A DNA stretch of 64,000 nt. Origin: Polychytrium aggregatum. Its lineage: Eukaryota; Chytridiomycota; Chytridiomycetes; Polychytriales. The position numbers and the translations under genes were made by a program. The stretch's first letter is position 1, and every line of letters starts with the position of its first letter. Below are positions 1 through 10,948 of this stretch, in pieces. The stretch lies in contig NW_026516242.1 of NCBI RefSeq assembly GCF_025602895.1, forward strand, positions 248,001 to 312,000, given 5' to 3'. The notes beneath the pieces are model-generated. The model made no database searches. It was given only the letters and a program-made list of their open reading frames with translations, and was not told where the DNA came from.

Positions 1-229
1 CGGGGGCATGTTTTTTTTTGTTGATAGCCATTATTTGAGCTGGAGAGTGCACAGCCGATACCCAAACGAATATGGCCGAACATACACCGCCGATGCCCAA
101 ACGCACGACACCAATGAGCTCCTTGCTTTCCTCGCTCGACTTCCCTTCTCTCCTTGCCTCCACTCTGCGAAATACGCACCATCGACCGGTCTGGGCCCTC
201 CGACAACACGAACTCCCCCCCCCACGCAG
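1..229 (+). other. probable intron 1 of the VPS24-like gene
   Basis: This stretch precedes the first recognisable VPS24 exon and ends in a pyrimidine-rich tract and CACGCAG acceptor at 228-229. The family N-terminus (a short Met-x-Leu-Phe-Gly segment of about 12 residues) is not visible here, so the first coding exon probably lies left of the window. No other feature was recognised. Confidence 0.5.
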
Positions 230-1466
230 GTCAAGCGATGGAGACAATCGATCCGAGGACAAGAGCGCGAGCTGGACAAGCAGATCCGCAATATCGAGGC
301 CCAGGAAGTCAAGGTCAAGCGGTCCATCAAGGATGCCGCCAAGCGCAACGACCGCGCAAGCTGCAAGCTTCTCGCCAAGGAAATCGTCCGTTCGCGGAAG
401 GCCAAGGACCGGCTGCACACCAGCAAGGCCCAGCTCAACTCGATGGTCATGCAACTGCAGCAGCAGCTGGGTATGTGTGTCGCAACGGCCCTTGGTGGGA
501 TGCGCTTTGCGACGACCCTCGCTCTGTCGCTTGACGGTCTCGGAGGCGGATAATCCACTCTATCAATAACCAGCGCCCCAAGACTGACCGAGCCGCTCTC
601 TGCACACCTGGTATCGCTCTCTCCTTTTTTCCGCGACTCCTCCACACTGAATCGACTGAACACGAACCGCCTCCATCAAAGCTGCTGTGCGGCTGGCTGG
701 AAGTCTGCAAAAGTCGACCGAAGTCATGAAGCTGATGAACCGACTGATCAAGCTCCCCGAGCTCTCAAAAGATATGCAGCAGCTGCAGATGGAGATGACA
801 AAGGCCGGAGTCATTGAGGAGATGCTGGACGATACACTGGAGATGGACGAGGAAGAGATCGAAGATGAGGCCGAGGAGGAGGTCAACAAGGTCCTCTTTG
901 AACTGACGGACGGTGAGTGGCATCATTCATGTGCTCAGGGATCGGTGCTTTGGTAACAGACATCTGAGCGCCCCCTGCTCGATGAGAACTGTGGATGTTT
1001 TGGGTCGATATAGCTGGTTCTGCGGTCATCTTGATCGCCAGCCAGCCAGACGATGTCCTTCCCGCCTCTATCTCACCACACTCCTCCCTTCTCGGATGCC
1101 AATGTGTAATCCCAACCGCCCGCATTATCGTTCGGGCGATTTGCCTCGGGCTCGTGGCTGTTTCATGGCACCCTTGCGCCGCCATCGGAACAGGTCGCCT
1201 GGGAGAAGCCGGAGCGGTTGGAGCCGAATTGGCGGTGAGTAGCAAAGCCCGATCGCGAGAACGGGAGCACCTCCCATCGTCGCAGCGGCACAGCTCCGAT
1301 CAGATAAGAGATACCAAACTGGGGGCTGATGCTGAATCGATTTCATGCTGGTTGCTTATGGCGACATTGCGATGGCTTCATCAAGGCCGAAGAACCCGCC
1401 GCTGTCGAGGAAACCGACGAAGCCGAGAGTATGGCTGCTCGCCTGCAAGCCCTGAGAGCAGTTTGA
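230..1466 (+). CDS. VPS24: ESCRT-III subunit VPS24/CHMP3, 5' end missing
   Basis: Subunit of the ESCRT-III polymer that remodels endosomal membranes during multivesicular body formation and related membrane scission. Exons are 230-470, 682-912, 1194-1234 and 1386-1466, all joining in phase. The product keeps the basic helical N-terminal region (DKQIRNIEAQEVKVKRSIKDA), the VRLAGSLQKSTEVMK segment shared with human CHMP3, the acidic MIEEMLDD/EEEIEDEAEEEVNKVLFELTDG linker type, and a C-terminal MIT-interacting motif ending MAARLQALRAV before TGA. About a dozen N-terminal residues are missing because exon 1 is not in the window or not recognised. The 41-nt exon 4 is short but in phase and aligns with the ALGKAP region of CHMP3. 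CHMP2 was considered, but the VRLAGSLQKSTEVM block fits CHMP3 better. Confidence 0.88.
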
Positions 1467-1805
1467 TCGAAATCCATCCCCTGCGGCACTGCGTTGGTGG
1501 GGCGGCGCCACCGGAAATCAACCCTGGTCTGTCACCCGAACAAGCTGCTCTCTGCTCAGAATCAGGCCGACGAACAGTGATGCTATGGCGTGCGATGGTG
1601 CGTCCATTCGTCATTTATCCAGTGAATACATTCAGTTTTGCGTGATCCAAAAGTGAGTCCCAAGTGGACAGCCATGCGGCGTCTGGAGCTGTTCGAGGAC
1701 TCGGGAGGTTGAAACAAACAATCCACGACTGAGAGTGTCCCGCGGAGGCGTATGCGATCCTGGGGATGGGCAAGCAATCCAGAACACACCAAGCACAGCG
1801 GGCGG

Positions 1806-3222
1806 TTACTTGACATCTGTGGGGGTATCGCAATGAGAAACAGTCAGTGGATGAGTAGGCACAATGGCACGGGCGCCGCATGCCTTGAGATGGCCGCACC
1901 GCCAACAAGTGGGCACCCCTTAAGCACCCAGCATTGACGGACAGCGTCGAGTGAACCAACACTCACATTTGTTCATGAACTTTTTGTGAAAGTCGCTTCG
2001 CAGCATGTCGTTGATGAAGCGCTTTGGCGCGCCCTCTGAGCTGCGTGCCTGGTTCTTGAAGATGACGTCGTCGTCCCAGCGCTTCTTGACACTGAAATCG
2101 GATCGCGACAGCGACGAAGAGCTTGACGCCAGCAGAGGGTTTCCGGTCAGGGCCTCCTCCTCCCGCTTGCGCTGCTCTACCTCGCGCTCTTCGCGCTCCT
2201 GTCGCTCCTTCTCTTCCTGTCGCTCTTTCTTGATCTTTTCCAGTTCTCTCATGAGCTCTGCAGTATCGTCATCGTCATCGTCGTCGTCGTCATTATCATC
2301 ATCATCGTCATCATCGTCATTGCTACGCTCGCTGGGCACGGGATCAATGCATATGGTAAGCCGCCATTCTGCTCAACATTGTCGCTTTCGCTTTGGCTTT
2401 GAGTGCAACGGGCGGGATGTTTGGGCGGCACGTTCCCGCGAGTGATGAGCATGGGTCAGCAGAACTTACTCGGCCGACTCTCCAAAGTCGTCGTCTGTAT
2501 CGTCGGCATCGATATTGGCCTCCTCGATGCGCTGTCGCTTTGACGTTTCGCCGAGCCCGTCGTCTTCATCTGGTTTTGGGTGGGCGGTTGTCGGAGGGAG
2601 GAAGGTTGTGCAAATGCGGGCGGCACACAGCATCACCGGTCAATATGGAGGAGCAGAGAGCCAGTGCGCAGTGACAAAGTCAAGGCCAGTGTGTTTGACG
2701 GAGCATCTCTCAGCGATGGAGATGAAGAAGTGGGTGTCCAGCGACCTGTCCGATCCATCACCCCGACTCACCCTGGCTGTGCTTCTTCTTGGTCTTTTGG
2801 AAGTGCTTGCCCTCGGCATCCAGCAGCCTCGATCGCATCTCATCTCGATCCAGATCCTCGGGGGCGTTCTGTCCAGGCTGTCGAAGCTTCATCTTGGTGT
2901 GGGCAGCGAGGTCTCGGGAGCTCACTTGGCGCAGCGGGGCTTTGCCAGTGTCTCGGAGGGTGTTTCCACCGACGGCAGGGAGCCATGTGGGTCTGAAAGC
3001 GACGTCAGTCGAGGCGCAATTTGCAGAAGCAGTAGGTCAGAATATGGATGCACGAGCAAATGCCGTTGCTTTGGTGGGAATGGAGGAGATCTCCAGCCAG
3101 GCACTGCGATGGATTTGCATTCGGCGCTGCAGTCGAGCACCGGCAAGCCAGTCATCGGGTATATCGAGTAGAGCAACCACAACAGCCAAGCATTGGGCGC
3201 CATACCGTGCAGCGGTCGTCAT
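1806..3222 (-). CDS. CWC15: pre-mRNA splicing factor CWC15 (Cwf15/AD-002 family)
   Basis: Component of the Prp19/NineTeen-associated spliceosome, nuclear. Exons on the minus strand are 3222-3206, 2992-2772, 2569-2470, 2331-1967 and 1816-1806, giving about 237 residues (family about 230). Landmarks in order: MTTAARPTW start (the start codon is set by this conserved N-terminus split after 17 nt), QVSSRDLAAHTKMKLRQPGQN, an acidic poly-Asp tract (2260-2325), a charged coiled-coil stretch (ELEKIKKERQEEKERQ), GNPLL, KKRWDDDVIFKN, and the terminal RSDFHKKFMNKYVK. The last three residues and stop come from an 11-nt terminal coding exon; phase and family C-terminus both support it. It is divergent from the bL21m gene across a 440-bp shared upstream region. 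Confidence 0.93.
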
Positions 3223-3662
3223 GGTGTCTCAGGTATATCACGGCGGCAGCAGGCAGCAGCGTTTCGTTTCGTTTCGGTCTGGTGGTGGTGGTGCTGGGCG
3301 GGAGATGCAGGCCGAACCACCGACAGCCTCAAAACCGGGCCTGATCGGTCTGCGGCGGCGGCCGGCTCGAGCCGCACTCCAGCCGGCGTGCTTATGTCAG
3401 CATGCCTGTTCTGGCACACCAAATTTTTCTTCGCTTTCGTCTGCGACACGGGCTCACGAAGCCATTCCGACAGGACCGATCGACGATCAATCGATCGACA
3501 GCGGACAACAGCCAAGAGCCGGCCGCCACCACGAGCACGAGGACGATCGCAGCGAGGACACCCATCGCCGCGACGACAGCGCACGTTATCGAGCAGCCGT
3601 ACCCACGATCTGGATCCCAAGTCCACAGCCGATCAGCAAATCTCCCACCAACACAGCTCACA
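3223..3662. promoter_or_regulatory. shared upstream region of CWC15 and bL21m
   Basis: The 440 bp between two divergent start codons must hold both core promoters. I see no convincing TATA box. GT/GC-rich repeats (GGTGGTGGTG near 3284-3297) and CGATCGATCGAC near 3478-3495 are visible. No gene was recognised. Confidence 0.4.
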
Positions 3663-4504
3663 ATGGCCAGCCCGCTCCTCAAGAACTCGCTATCTCTGGC
3701 GCATGGTAATGGACTCTGACCTTTGCTTCTGGATGCTCTGCATATGGATGCGGGTCGGGACGTGTACGGTGTGACGGGCCCGTGGCCCCCAAGCCAGATA
3801 AACGGCTCGTCGAGCGTTACCAATCCCGCCAGGCATTTCGCATTGCTCGGTGTTGATTCCCGAAGCCTAACCCTCCCCGCCCCCGCCTTCGCTGTGGCCG
3901 CTTCGCAGGTTGCCTGAGGGCCCAGACAGCCTTCCGAAGTGGAATCGCGATCAAAGATGCCGGAATGAAGCAAATCTCGACTGCGATGCAGTCCAGACTC
4001 TACTCGGAGAGCACACTGAATCAAGTCATCCAAAAGTACACACAGGAGCCCATCGAACCACGTCGGGTGTCGGCGGCAGTCTCGGCCTCCGCCGGTCTGG
4101 CCACGGAATCGGGAGAACGAGCACCGCGCCAAATGAGCAAATCGACACGGGAGAGCCTGGATCTGTTGCGGAATGACGGACGGCTCTATGCGATCATGGA
4201 GATCAAGGGCAGACCCTACCACGTCACATTCAACGATATTGTGGTCACGATGAAGATGAAGGATCTGAAGCCCGGCGACGTCATTTCGCTGGATCGCGTC
4301 CGGGAGATCGGGGGCGCCAACTATGTGCTCAAGGGCAGCCCATACATCGATCCGTCGTATTTCACACTGACGGCGGTGGTGACCGAGCATTCGATCAGCA
4401 AGGAGTCGGTAGAAACCCACTTCCTCAAGCGTGGATTCAACAAGACTGTCCGCAACGTCAACCACCACACCTCGCTGCGAGTCGCCCAGCTCAAGATCAA
4501 CTGA
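3663..4504 (+). CDS. MRPL21: mitochondrial large-subunit ribosomal protein bL21m
   Basis: Protein of the mitochondrial large ribosomal subunit, nuclear encoded. Exon 1 is 3663-3705 and exon 2 is 3909-4504, joined at phase 1, for about 212 residues. The first 100 residues are basic and Ser/Arg-rich, as expected of a mitochondrial presequence. The L21 domain follows: RLYAIMEIKGRPYHVT, then DLKPGDVISLDRV, GANYVLKGSPYID, and a basic tail KRGFNKTVRNVNHHTSLRV, matching the bacterial L21 / human MRPL21 pattern. The start was chosen because the short upstream exon begins with the only in-phase ATG and contributes an Arg/Ser/Leu-rich leader. Yeast naming would be MRPL49. It diverges from CWC15 and is followed by ATP1 on the same strand. 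Confidence 0.88.
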
Positions 4505-5185
4505 CGGACGACGCCGTGCTGGCAGAGCGACAGCGAGACAATAAACCCTGCATGGCCGCATCCGAACCCAGCGTGTCTGTCTGTTTGTCTGTTTTTCTGG
4601 CTGGCTGGCTGTCGGTTGGCAGAGCTCGAGGACCATGCCATGCTGCTCAGACTGGGGGTCGCTGGACTGATATCGGATGAGACTGCCATTCGCTGTTGCA
4701 TGATCCGCAAATGGAGCCAGCAAACCAGGCTCGGGATGGTTGGATCCAGCGCCACACACACACGCCACACACACACACACTCGTGCCCACGTGTGTGTGG
4801 CTTGGCCACTCGCAGCCACTCGCAGCCAACCGCGACGCGCCGGCCCGGCAGCCAACCACAGCGCGCGCAGACGGGCACGCGCAGGCGCTGCATATGAATT
4901 AAATCGATTCGCGGTTCATTGTCCCCCGGAATGAAATCCATATGGGCCGATCGGCGGCGCGCCCGCAGCAACAGCACGGCCGCCAGCCACGCCACGCGGC
5001 GGCAATCCGGATCGAGCCGGCGCCGTTGGCTGCATCCGGCTGAAAAAAAGATTTCGCGAGCGCCCGCCGGCTCGGGCAAAAAAGCGAAAAACAGGTCACG
5101 CATCGCCCAGGCTTTTTCTTTTTCTCTCTGTCTTTGCCCTCGCCAGCTCCTTCTCCCATACCGCACCAGAAAGGACCTACCAAAG
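4505..5185. other. intergenic region between bL21m and ATP1
   Basis: This 681-bp interval holds the bL21m 3' end and the ATP1 promoter. It contains a CA/CACAC microsatellite (about 4753-4786) and a CACTCGCAGC duplication (about 4806-4828). A pyrimidine-rich stretch at 5108-5155 directly precedes the ATP1 start. No gene was recognised. Confidence 0.5.
4753..4786. repeat. imperfect (CA)n microsatellite
   Basis: Runs of CA interrupted by GC (CACACACACACGCCACACACACACACA) between bL21m and ATP1. Confidence 0.8.
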
Positions 5186-7893
5186 ATGCTTAGAAACATC
5201 TCTCGCCTGGCTTTCCCCCTTGCGCGCGCTCAGGTAGGCATTGGCTCTGTCGCAGATATGCTGCCCGTTGCCGCTGCTGCTGCTGTTGCTGCCGCCTCCA
5301 GGATCGATGTCGGCGCTGGCTATGCAGATCCGCACCCGTCCGCGCTCGATTCCCGACATCGAGGCCACTGCTTGGCAGCTAGTCCCTGCCTTCCACGCGC
5401 AGAGGAGTCTGCTCTCGGCAGCCGCACAGCCTGCGGGAGCGCTTGGCCAGTCGCATGGTGGTCGTCCTTTTTGCCGTTTTCTCTCCCTGTGTTTTTTGCG
5501 TTTTCATCTGTCCCCTTGGGACTGCGGGATGGGCGTCGATGGAGGGCGACCAGAACGAAGCAAGACCCCGTCGCTCCGTAGCATCTGTCCTCGTGCAGCT
5601 ACAGCGGGCGTCCTCGACAGGCGGAATCGGAGCAGATCGACCTCGAGATCCCGGTTGCGCATCCACTGCTCGGGACGGCCAGGGCTTTTGATGTCTCTCT
5701 CTGCTCCCTGATTCGGCACACCAAGCCCATCCTGCCACTCCTTCTCGCCAATCGGCACTCTGCTTCGCTCTATTCGATTTCTTTCCAAAGATCTGCGATC
5801 GTCCTCTAATCCGACCTTTGCCTCTCCTTCCTCAAGCCCGTCAGCATTGCCCGTGGTTTCGCCAACACCACTGTCTTTGCTGCTGCCGCCAAGCCCGGTA
5901 TGCATCCATCTCGAGCTGTGTCGCGCACAGTTGCTGTGTCCTGCCGTGGTCGCATCAGCTCCGCTGACCTCTGTCGCTCTGTCTTTAGGAACCGCTGAGG
6001 TTTCCTCGATCCTCGAGGACCGCATCCTCGGCTCCAGCGCCTCCATCGATATCCAGGAGACTGGCCGTGTCCTCTCCATCGGTGACGGTATTGCCCGTGT
6101 CTATGGTCTGAAGAACGTCAAGGCCGAGGAGATGGTTGAGTTCTCCTCTGGTGTCAAGGTATGGCCTGGCTCCATCCACCAGCACGGCCTTTTTCAGCAC
6201 GCGCTCGTCGCCGCAGCCACACTGACCGTGCCGGACATTTGTATCTGATAGGGTCAAGCCCTGAACTTGGAGCCCGACAACGTCGGTATCGTCGTTTTCG
6301 GTAACGATCGTCTCATCAAGGAGGGTGACATTGTCAAGCGTACCGGCGCTATCGTCGACGTCCCCGTCGGTCTCGGTCTCCTCGGCCGTGTCGTCGATGC
6401 CCTCGGCAACCCCATTGATGGCAAGGTAACCATCGATACGCAGCAGTCTCGCTCTCGCTCTCGGCCTGTGGCCCGCAGTACGAACACGTAGTTGACTCGC
6501 TCTCGTGTCTGCGACTTCAGGGCCCCATCGCCGACGTCACCCGCCAGCGTGTCCAGGTCAAGGCTCCCGGTATCATTCCCCGTGAGTCCGTCAAGGAGCC
6601 CATGCAGACCGGTATCAAGTGTATCGACTCGATGGTCCCCATCGGCCGTGGCCAGCGTGAGCTGATCATCGGTGATCGTCAGACCGGCAAGACCGCCGTC
6701 GCCCTCGACACCATCCTCAACCAGAAGAAGTGGAACAACGGCACTGAGGAGTCCAAGAAGCTCTACTGTGTCTACGTCGCCGTCGGCCAGAAGCGCTCCA
6801 CCGTCGCTCAGTTCGTCCAGACCCTTGAGGAGAACGGTGAGTGCTGCAAGCCGGCTTTCACGACGCCACCAGCCAACACAGACCCCGGCCCAACCACTGC
6901 TCGTGCTGACACTGTCTTGCTCATGCTTCCCCAGATGCCCTCAAGTACTCCATCGTCGTCGCCGCCACTGCCTCTGACTCTGCCCCCCTGCAGTTCCTGG
7001 CCCCCTACTCCGGTGCCGCCATGGGTGAACACTTCCGTGACAACGGCAAGCACGCTCTCATCATCTACGATGACTTGTCCAAGCAGGCCGTCGCCTACCG
7101 TCAGATGTCCCTTCTGCTTCGTCGTCCCCCCGGTCGTGAGGCTTACCCGTAAGCATCTGTTTCCAATTGCATCTCTCGGTCTGGACTGGCGACCCCCCCC
7201 CAATCTCTCGCGCCGGCGATACTAACTCGCGGTTGGCCCACCCACAGCGGTGATGTCTTCTACCTCCACTCTCGTCTCCTCGAGCGTTCCGCCAAGATGA
7301 ACAAGTCCCTCGGCGGTGGCTCCCTCACTGCTCTCCCCGTCATCGAGACCCAGGGTGGTGATGTCTCTGCCTACATCCCCACCAACGTCATTTCCATCAC
7401 TGACGGCCAGATCTTCCTCGAGGCCGAACTCTTCTTCAAGGGTGTCCGCCCCGCCATCAACGTCGGTCTCTCCGTCTCCCGTGTCGGTTCCGCTGCCCAG
7501 GTCAAGGCCATGAAGCAGGTTGCCGGCTCCCTCAAGCTCTTCCTTGCCCAGTACCGTGAAGTCGCTGCCTTTGCCCAGTTCGGCTCCGATCTCGATGCCT
7601 CCACCCAGTTCACCCTCAACCGTGGTGCCCGTCTTACTGAGCTGCTCAAGCAGAACCAGTACAAGCCTCTTTCCCTCGAGCACATGGTCATCATCATCTA
7701 CTCTGGTGTCAACGGCTTCCTTGACAAGCTCCCCGTCAACCGCGTCACCGCCTTCGAGGCCGCCCTCGTCCCCTACGTCCAGGCCAACGCCCCCGAGATC
7801 TTCGAGACCATCAAGAAGGAATCCCAGATCAGCCCCGCTCTGGATGCCAAGATCCGCACCGTCCTCGGTGACTTCCTCAAGACCTTCCAATAA
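5186..7893 (+). CDS. ATP1: mitochondrial F1-ATP synthase subunit alpha
   Basis: Non-catalytic alpha subunit of the F1 sector of mitochondrial ATP synthase (matrix side of the inner membrane). Seven exons: 5186-5233, 5837-5897, 5989-6158, 6252-6425, 6521-6836, 6935-7148 and 7248-7893, totalling 542 residues, the normal length. Exons 1 and 2 encode a basic, hydroxylated presequence ([16 protein letters not shown], then [10 protein letters not shown]). Diagnostic motifs: [28 protein letters not shown], the P-loop [65 protein letters not shown] and the C-terminal EFAA-like region. An ACTAAC branch-point sequence (7221-7226) is visible in the last intron. Codons are strongly C/T-ending (GTC, CTC, ACC), as in highly expressed genes, and the bias is stronger than in its neighbours. 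Confidence 0.98.
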
Positions 7894-8504
7894 ATTATAG
7901 CTTCATGTGACATACACTTCATGCTGGAAGGAGCTGGGATGTTTCTCAGAAGATATATACAACTGGTCGAGTTTTTGACTGAGCTGCCTGCTTAATACAT
8001 AATTCACTGAAAAAAAAAGTTCCCTCGCCTGACGGTGCGGTGTGCGGTGTGCGGTGTGCGGTGTGCGGTGTGCGGTGTGCGGTGTGCGGTGTGCGGTGTG
8101 CGGTGTGCGGTGTGCGGTGTGCGGTGTGCGGTGTGCGGTGTGCGGTGTGCGGTGTGCGGTGTGCGGTGTGCGGTGTGCGGTGTGCGGTGTGCGGTGTGCG
8201 GTGTTGCGCATAAGGAGACAGTCGCCCGAACCCGATCGCTTCGTATTTGCTCTGTGGGCGAGCGTCCTTCCTTATCTCTCGTGCACAGCAGCCCCTGTTC
8301 CAGTCGCGATCTGACACCGACACTGTTTCCAGCAGTGTGATCTCAATCATAACCATGAATCATCCACGCGCTTGGTTGTATTGTCGATCTGCTCATTGGG
8401 CCCTGGAATGGCAGCGATCATGAACGTCTCGGTCCGCTCACTCCACCACCACCAACAGCACTGGATCCCACACCTTTGGTCAGCACGTCGTCCACCCTGC
8501 TCCG
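7894..8504. other. intergenic region between convergent ATP1 and bZIP genes
   Basis: Contains the 3' ends of ATP1 (+) and the bZIP gene (-), a perfect 24-copy heptamer array (8037-8204) and otherwise no recognisable coding sequence. Confidence 0.6.
8037..8204. repeat. 24 perfect tandem copies of a 7-bp unit (GCGGTGT)
   Basis: Exactly 168 bp made of the heptamer GCGGTGT without a single substitution, lying about 140 bp past the ATP1 stop codon. Frame-preserving open reading through it on both strands is a consequence of the 7-bp period and is not evidence of coding. Confidence 0.98.
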
Positions 8505-10243
8505 TCAGTTGACGTTTGACAGCGGCGCTCTTGCTCTGTCCAGAGCACGTACTCGGTCCTTCAACTGCACGATCTTGTTGCGCAGCGCATCGTTTTCGTT
8601 CGTGAGCGTCTGGTTGGCCTGCTCGAGCTCGGCAATGTGGTCCAGCCGGCGTTGTCTCGACCGGCGAGCCGCAAGACGATTGCGAATGCGTTTATCCATC
8701 AGAGCCGCATCCACCGACGAAGGTGATTGTGGTTGACCTCGACAACCGGAGCCAGTGGCGTTGCTGCTTGCGCTGCTGCTGCTGCTACTGCTGCTGCCTC
8801 CGCTTGAGGAAGGGGTTCCATCCATGGATCGTTTGCGCTTTGTCGATCGTACCTTCTCTGTTGCTGCTGACTGACCGGGAGGCGGGCTTGTCAATGCCCA
8901 TCCGTCGACAGGGTTGCTATATTCGTTCCGCCTGCTCTGCTTGCGTGTACTTCGAGGGCGATCCGAGGTTCTGTGAGCCGGAACAGTCTTCCTGGATCGC
9001 TCCGGCCGCTGCTGTTCGCTGGGCTCGTACTCTGATGCCGAGTCGCTGGACTCCTCCTGCTCGGAGTGGCCAGGCCCTCCGAGCTCGGCCTCACTGCTTG
9101 CACCAGGGACTTTCGTAACGGCGCTGTAGCCAGGCATCCATTCCTCATCGCAACGGGGTGCATACCGAGGGCCACCGGCGACGGTCGAGACGGAGGCAGG
9201 ACTCGGGAGCCGCAACCGGATCTTGTTCGGGACTCGGAGTGACACTGCCGTTCGACGCTCGCCTGGTGGTGGAGCCTCTGGCTTCAGTTGCTCCGCAGCA
9301 ACAGGACTGCCTTCGTTGAAATTGCCAATGGTAACATGGATACTGGCGTCGATGACTTGTGGCCCGTCGTCCCTCTCGCTTCGATCGTCGTTGTCGTCGT
9401 TGTCGTCGTTGTCGTCGTTGTCGTCGTTGTCGTTGTCGTTGTGTGAACCCGAGTCCGACGAGAGAAACAGTGAGTCTGTCGAGGCGGTGCCAGCGATCCC
9501 CTGCTCAAATGACTCCGCAGGGCTCTCGGGCAGAGGGCTTGCATCGTGGGCCGGATTGTCATCTTGGTAAGGAGAATGGCGGGCACTTGTCCCGATCTCC
9601 TCTTCGATCCCTGGGTGCGGCTCGTTGGCAAAGATCGCGTGGGAATCCGGCAGTTGGGCGTGGATCAGCGACAGGGCCGAGGCAATGCTCTGGTGTGCGT
9701 TGAGTGAATGAGGCGAGCCCAGCGGATCGAGAAGCATCACAGGCTCCCGACTGTCAAAGAGGCCCGGGGCTTCATGGGCATGCAGTGTATTTACTACGGG
9801 CAGCGAGGCAGCCGAGCCGAACGCCTCTGGCTGCCAGTAGCTCAGCTCGGCGTACATCCTGCCAAGCACAATCAAACCAGAAACGAGCTCGTGAGCATGA
9901 ACGGATCAAGTGCAAGCACCCGCCTCGCCATCGATTCTGATCACAAGCATGTTGGTGGAGGCGGTGCTGCATCAGAAGCGTCCAATCCGTCGGATGTAAA
10001 ACCTCACCTTGCGACGTCGTGCTGCAACAGCATTGGATCGCCCACGCTGCCTGAGAGAATCCCGACATGCGGCTCACATTGACACTGGGGCACCACAGCT
10101 GCTGGGGACGACCCTGGAGTCCGTGCCCAGTCGCTGCTCTCGTTGGAGGGTACTCGGCCAAAGTCGTCGGATAAATACACATCCGGGGATGACCGAAGGA
10201 AGGTCTGAAGCTGGTCGGCGGTGCTGCTGCTGGGTTCGCCCAT
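8505..10243 (-). CDS. bZIP transcription factor
   Basis: Predicted DNA-binding regulator. Exon 1 is 10243-10008 and exon 2 is 9858-8505, joined at phase 2, about 529 residues. The bZIP domain is at the extreme C-terminus: basic region KRIRNRLAARRSRQRRLDHI with the conserved N-x-x-A-A-x-x-S-R signature, followed by a leucine zipper with heptad Leu/Asn (LEQANQTLTNENDALRNKI). Upstream is low-complexity acidic/Ser sequence, including an Asp-Asn tandem tract coded by a GTC/GTT repeat (about 9385-9440), and Lys/Arg/Ser-rich patches that may act as nuclear signals. The family member (CREB/ATF6/Hac1-like) cannot be assigned from this sequence alone. A TATAAAG element lies about 150 bp upstream. Confidence 0.85.
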
Positions 10244-10390
10244 CGTGTCTGCTGGGATGCAGTCTTGTTTCGCTCAGAATCAACGAGCGAACAAATGGTG
10301 AGCGAAAGGAGAGGGAGCAGCGCGAGCGGATGGTGGCTGCCACTCGTTAGTGCCAACAGGTGAGCACATCCGCTCTCGGGCAGGAGGGGC

Positions 10391-10397
10391 CTTTATA
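10391..10397 (-). promoter_or_regulatory. TATA-like element upstream of the bZIP gene
   Basis: Minus-strand TATAAAG, about 150 bp upstream of the bZIP start codon. Inferred from sequence and position only. Confidence 0.45.
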
Positions 10398-10865
10398 AGT
10401 GACTCAGTGGGACAGATCATCACCGGCCAGCTCATCGCTGAGCTCCTCAGCCCTCACTGACATTTTTCTAGCGGATTCGACGGAGCATGTGGTCCGTGAC
10501 AGGAGGAGGAGGGGAGGATGATTGCATCCGCTGCCGGTGACAGTACAGATTATCCAAGGAACATCGGTTGCCTTTATGATGTGACCCTCGGGGACGTCAT
10601 CAGGGGTACTGAAACTATGTCCAACCAAATGCCACCTGTTGGAGCCTGGTGTGCATTGCATCTATTATCAAGATTCAAATCACAGTCGGTACTCACAACA
10701 TGCCGCCAGCAGGAGTGTGTCGATGGTCAAGTCCCGTACAAACAGAGTACTCTTGGCCATCCAGACGAAGAGACGACCAGACGTGCGAACCCTGCCCGGC
10801 GACCAACTGGCATCATAATGCGAGTCCTACTCTTCACTCCTATTCTGTGATGCGGACGATTCGCT

Positions 10866-10940
10866 GCTTTTATCCAAACCAGGCTATTCGGCTTCTATCC
10901 AAGCCAGGCTATTCTGCTTCTATCCAAGCCAGGCTATTCT
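10866..10940. repeat. three tandem copies of a 25-bp unit
   Basis: Units at 10866-10890, 10891-10915 and 10916-10940. Copies 2 and 3 are identical and copy 1 differs at three positions. The array ends 8 bp from the stop codon of the aldo-keto reductase, so it lies in its 3' UTR. Confidence 0.9.
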
Positions 10941-10948
10941 GCTTCGGT

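Larger units (their letters stand above)
10244..10948. other. intergenic region upstream of bZIP and downstream of the aldo-keto reductase
   Basis: About 700 bp with the bZIP promoter and, at its right end, a 25-bp tandem repeat abutting the aldo-keto reductase stop codon. No gene recognised. Confidence 0.5.

Noticed and set aside
3392-4855. 487-codon open frame on the minus strand across bL21m
   Set aside because: It is antisense to a well-supported ribosomal protein gene and to CA repeats, has no conserved domain, and is a shadow of GC-rich codon bias.
8035-8356. Open frames with repeated Cys-Ala-Val or Thr-Ala-His-Arg units
   Set aside because: They are translations of the 7-bp tandem array and appear on both strands.
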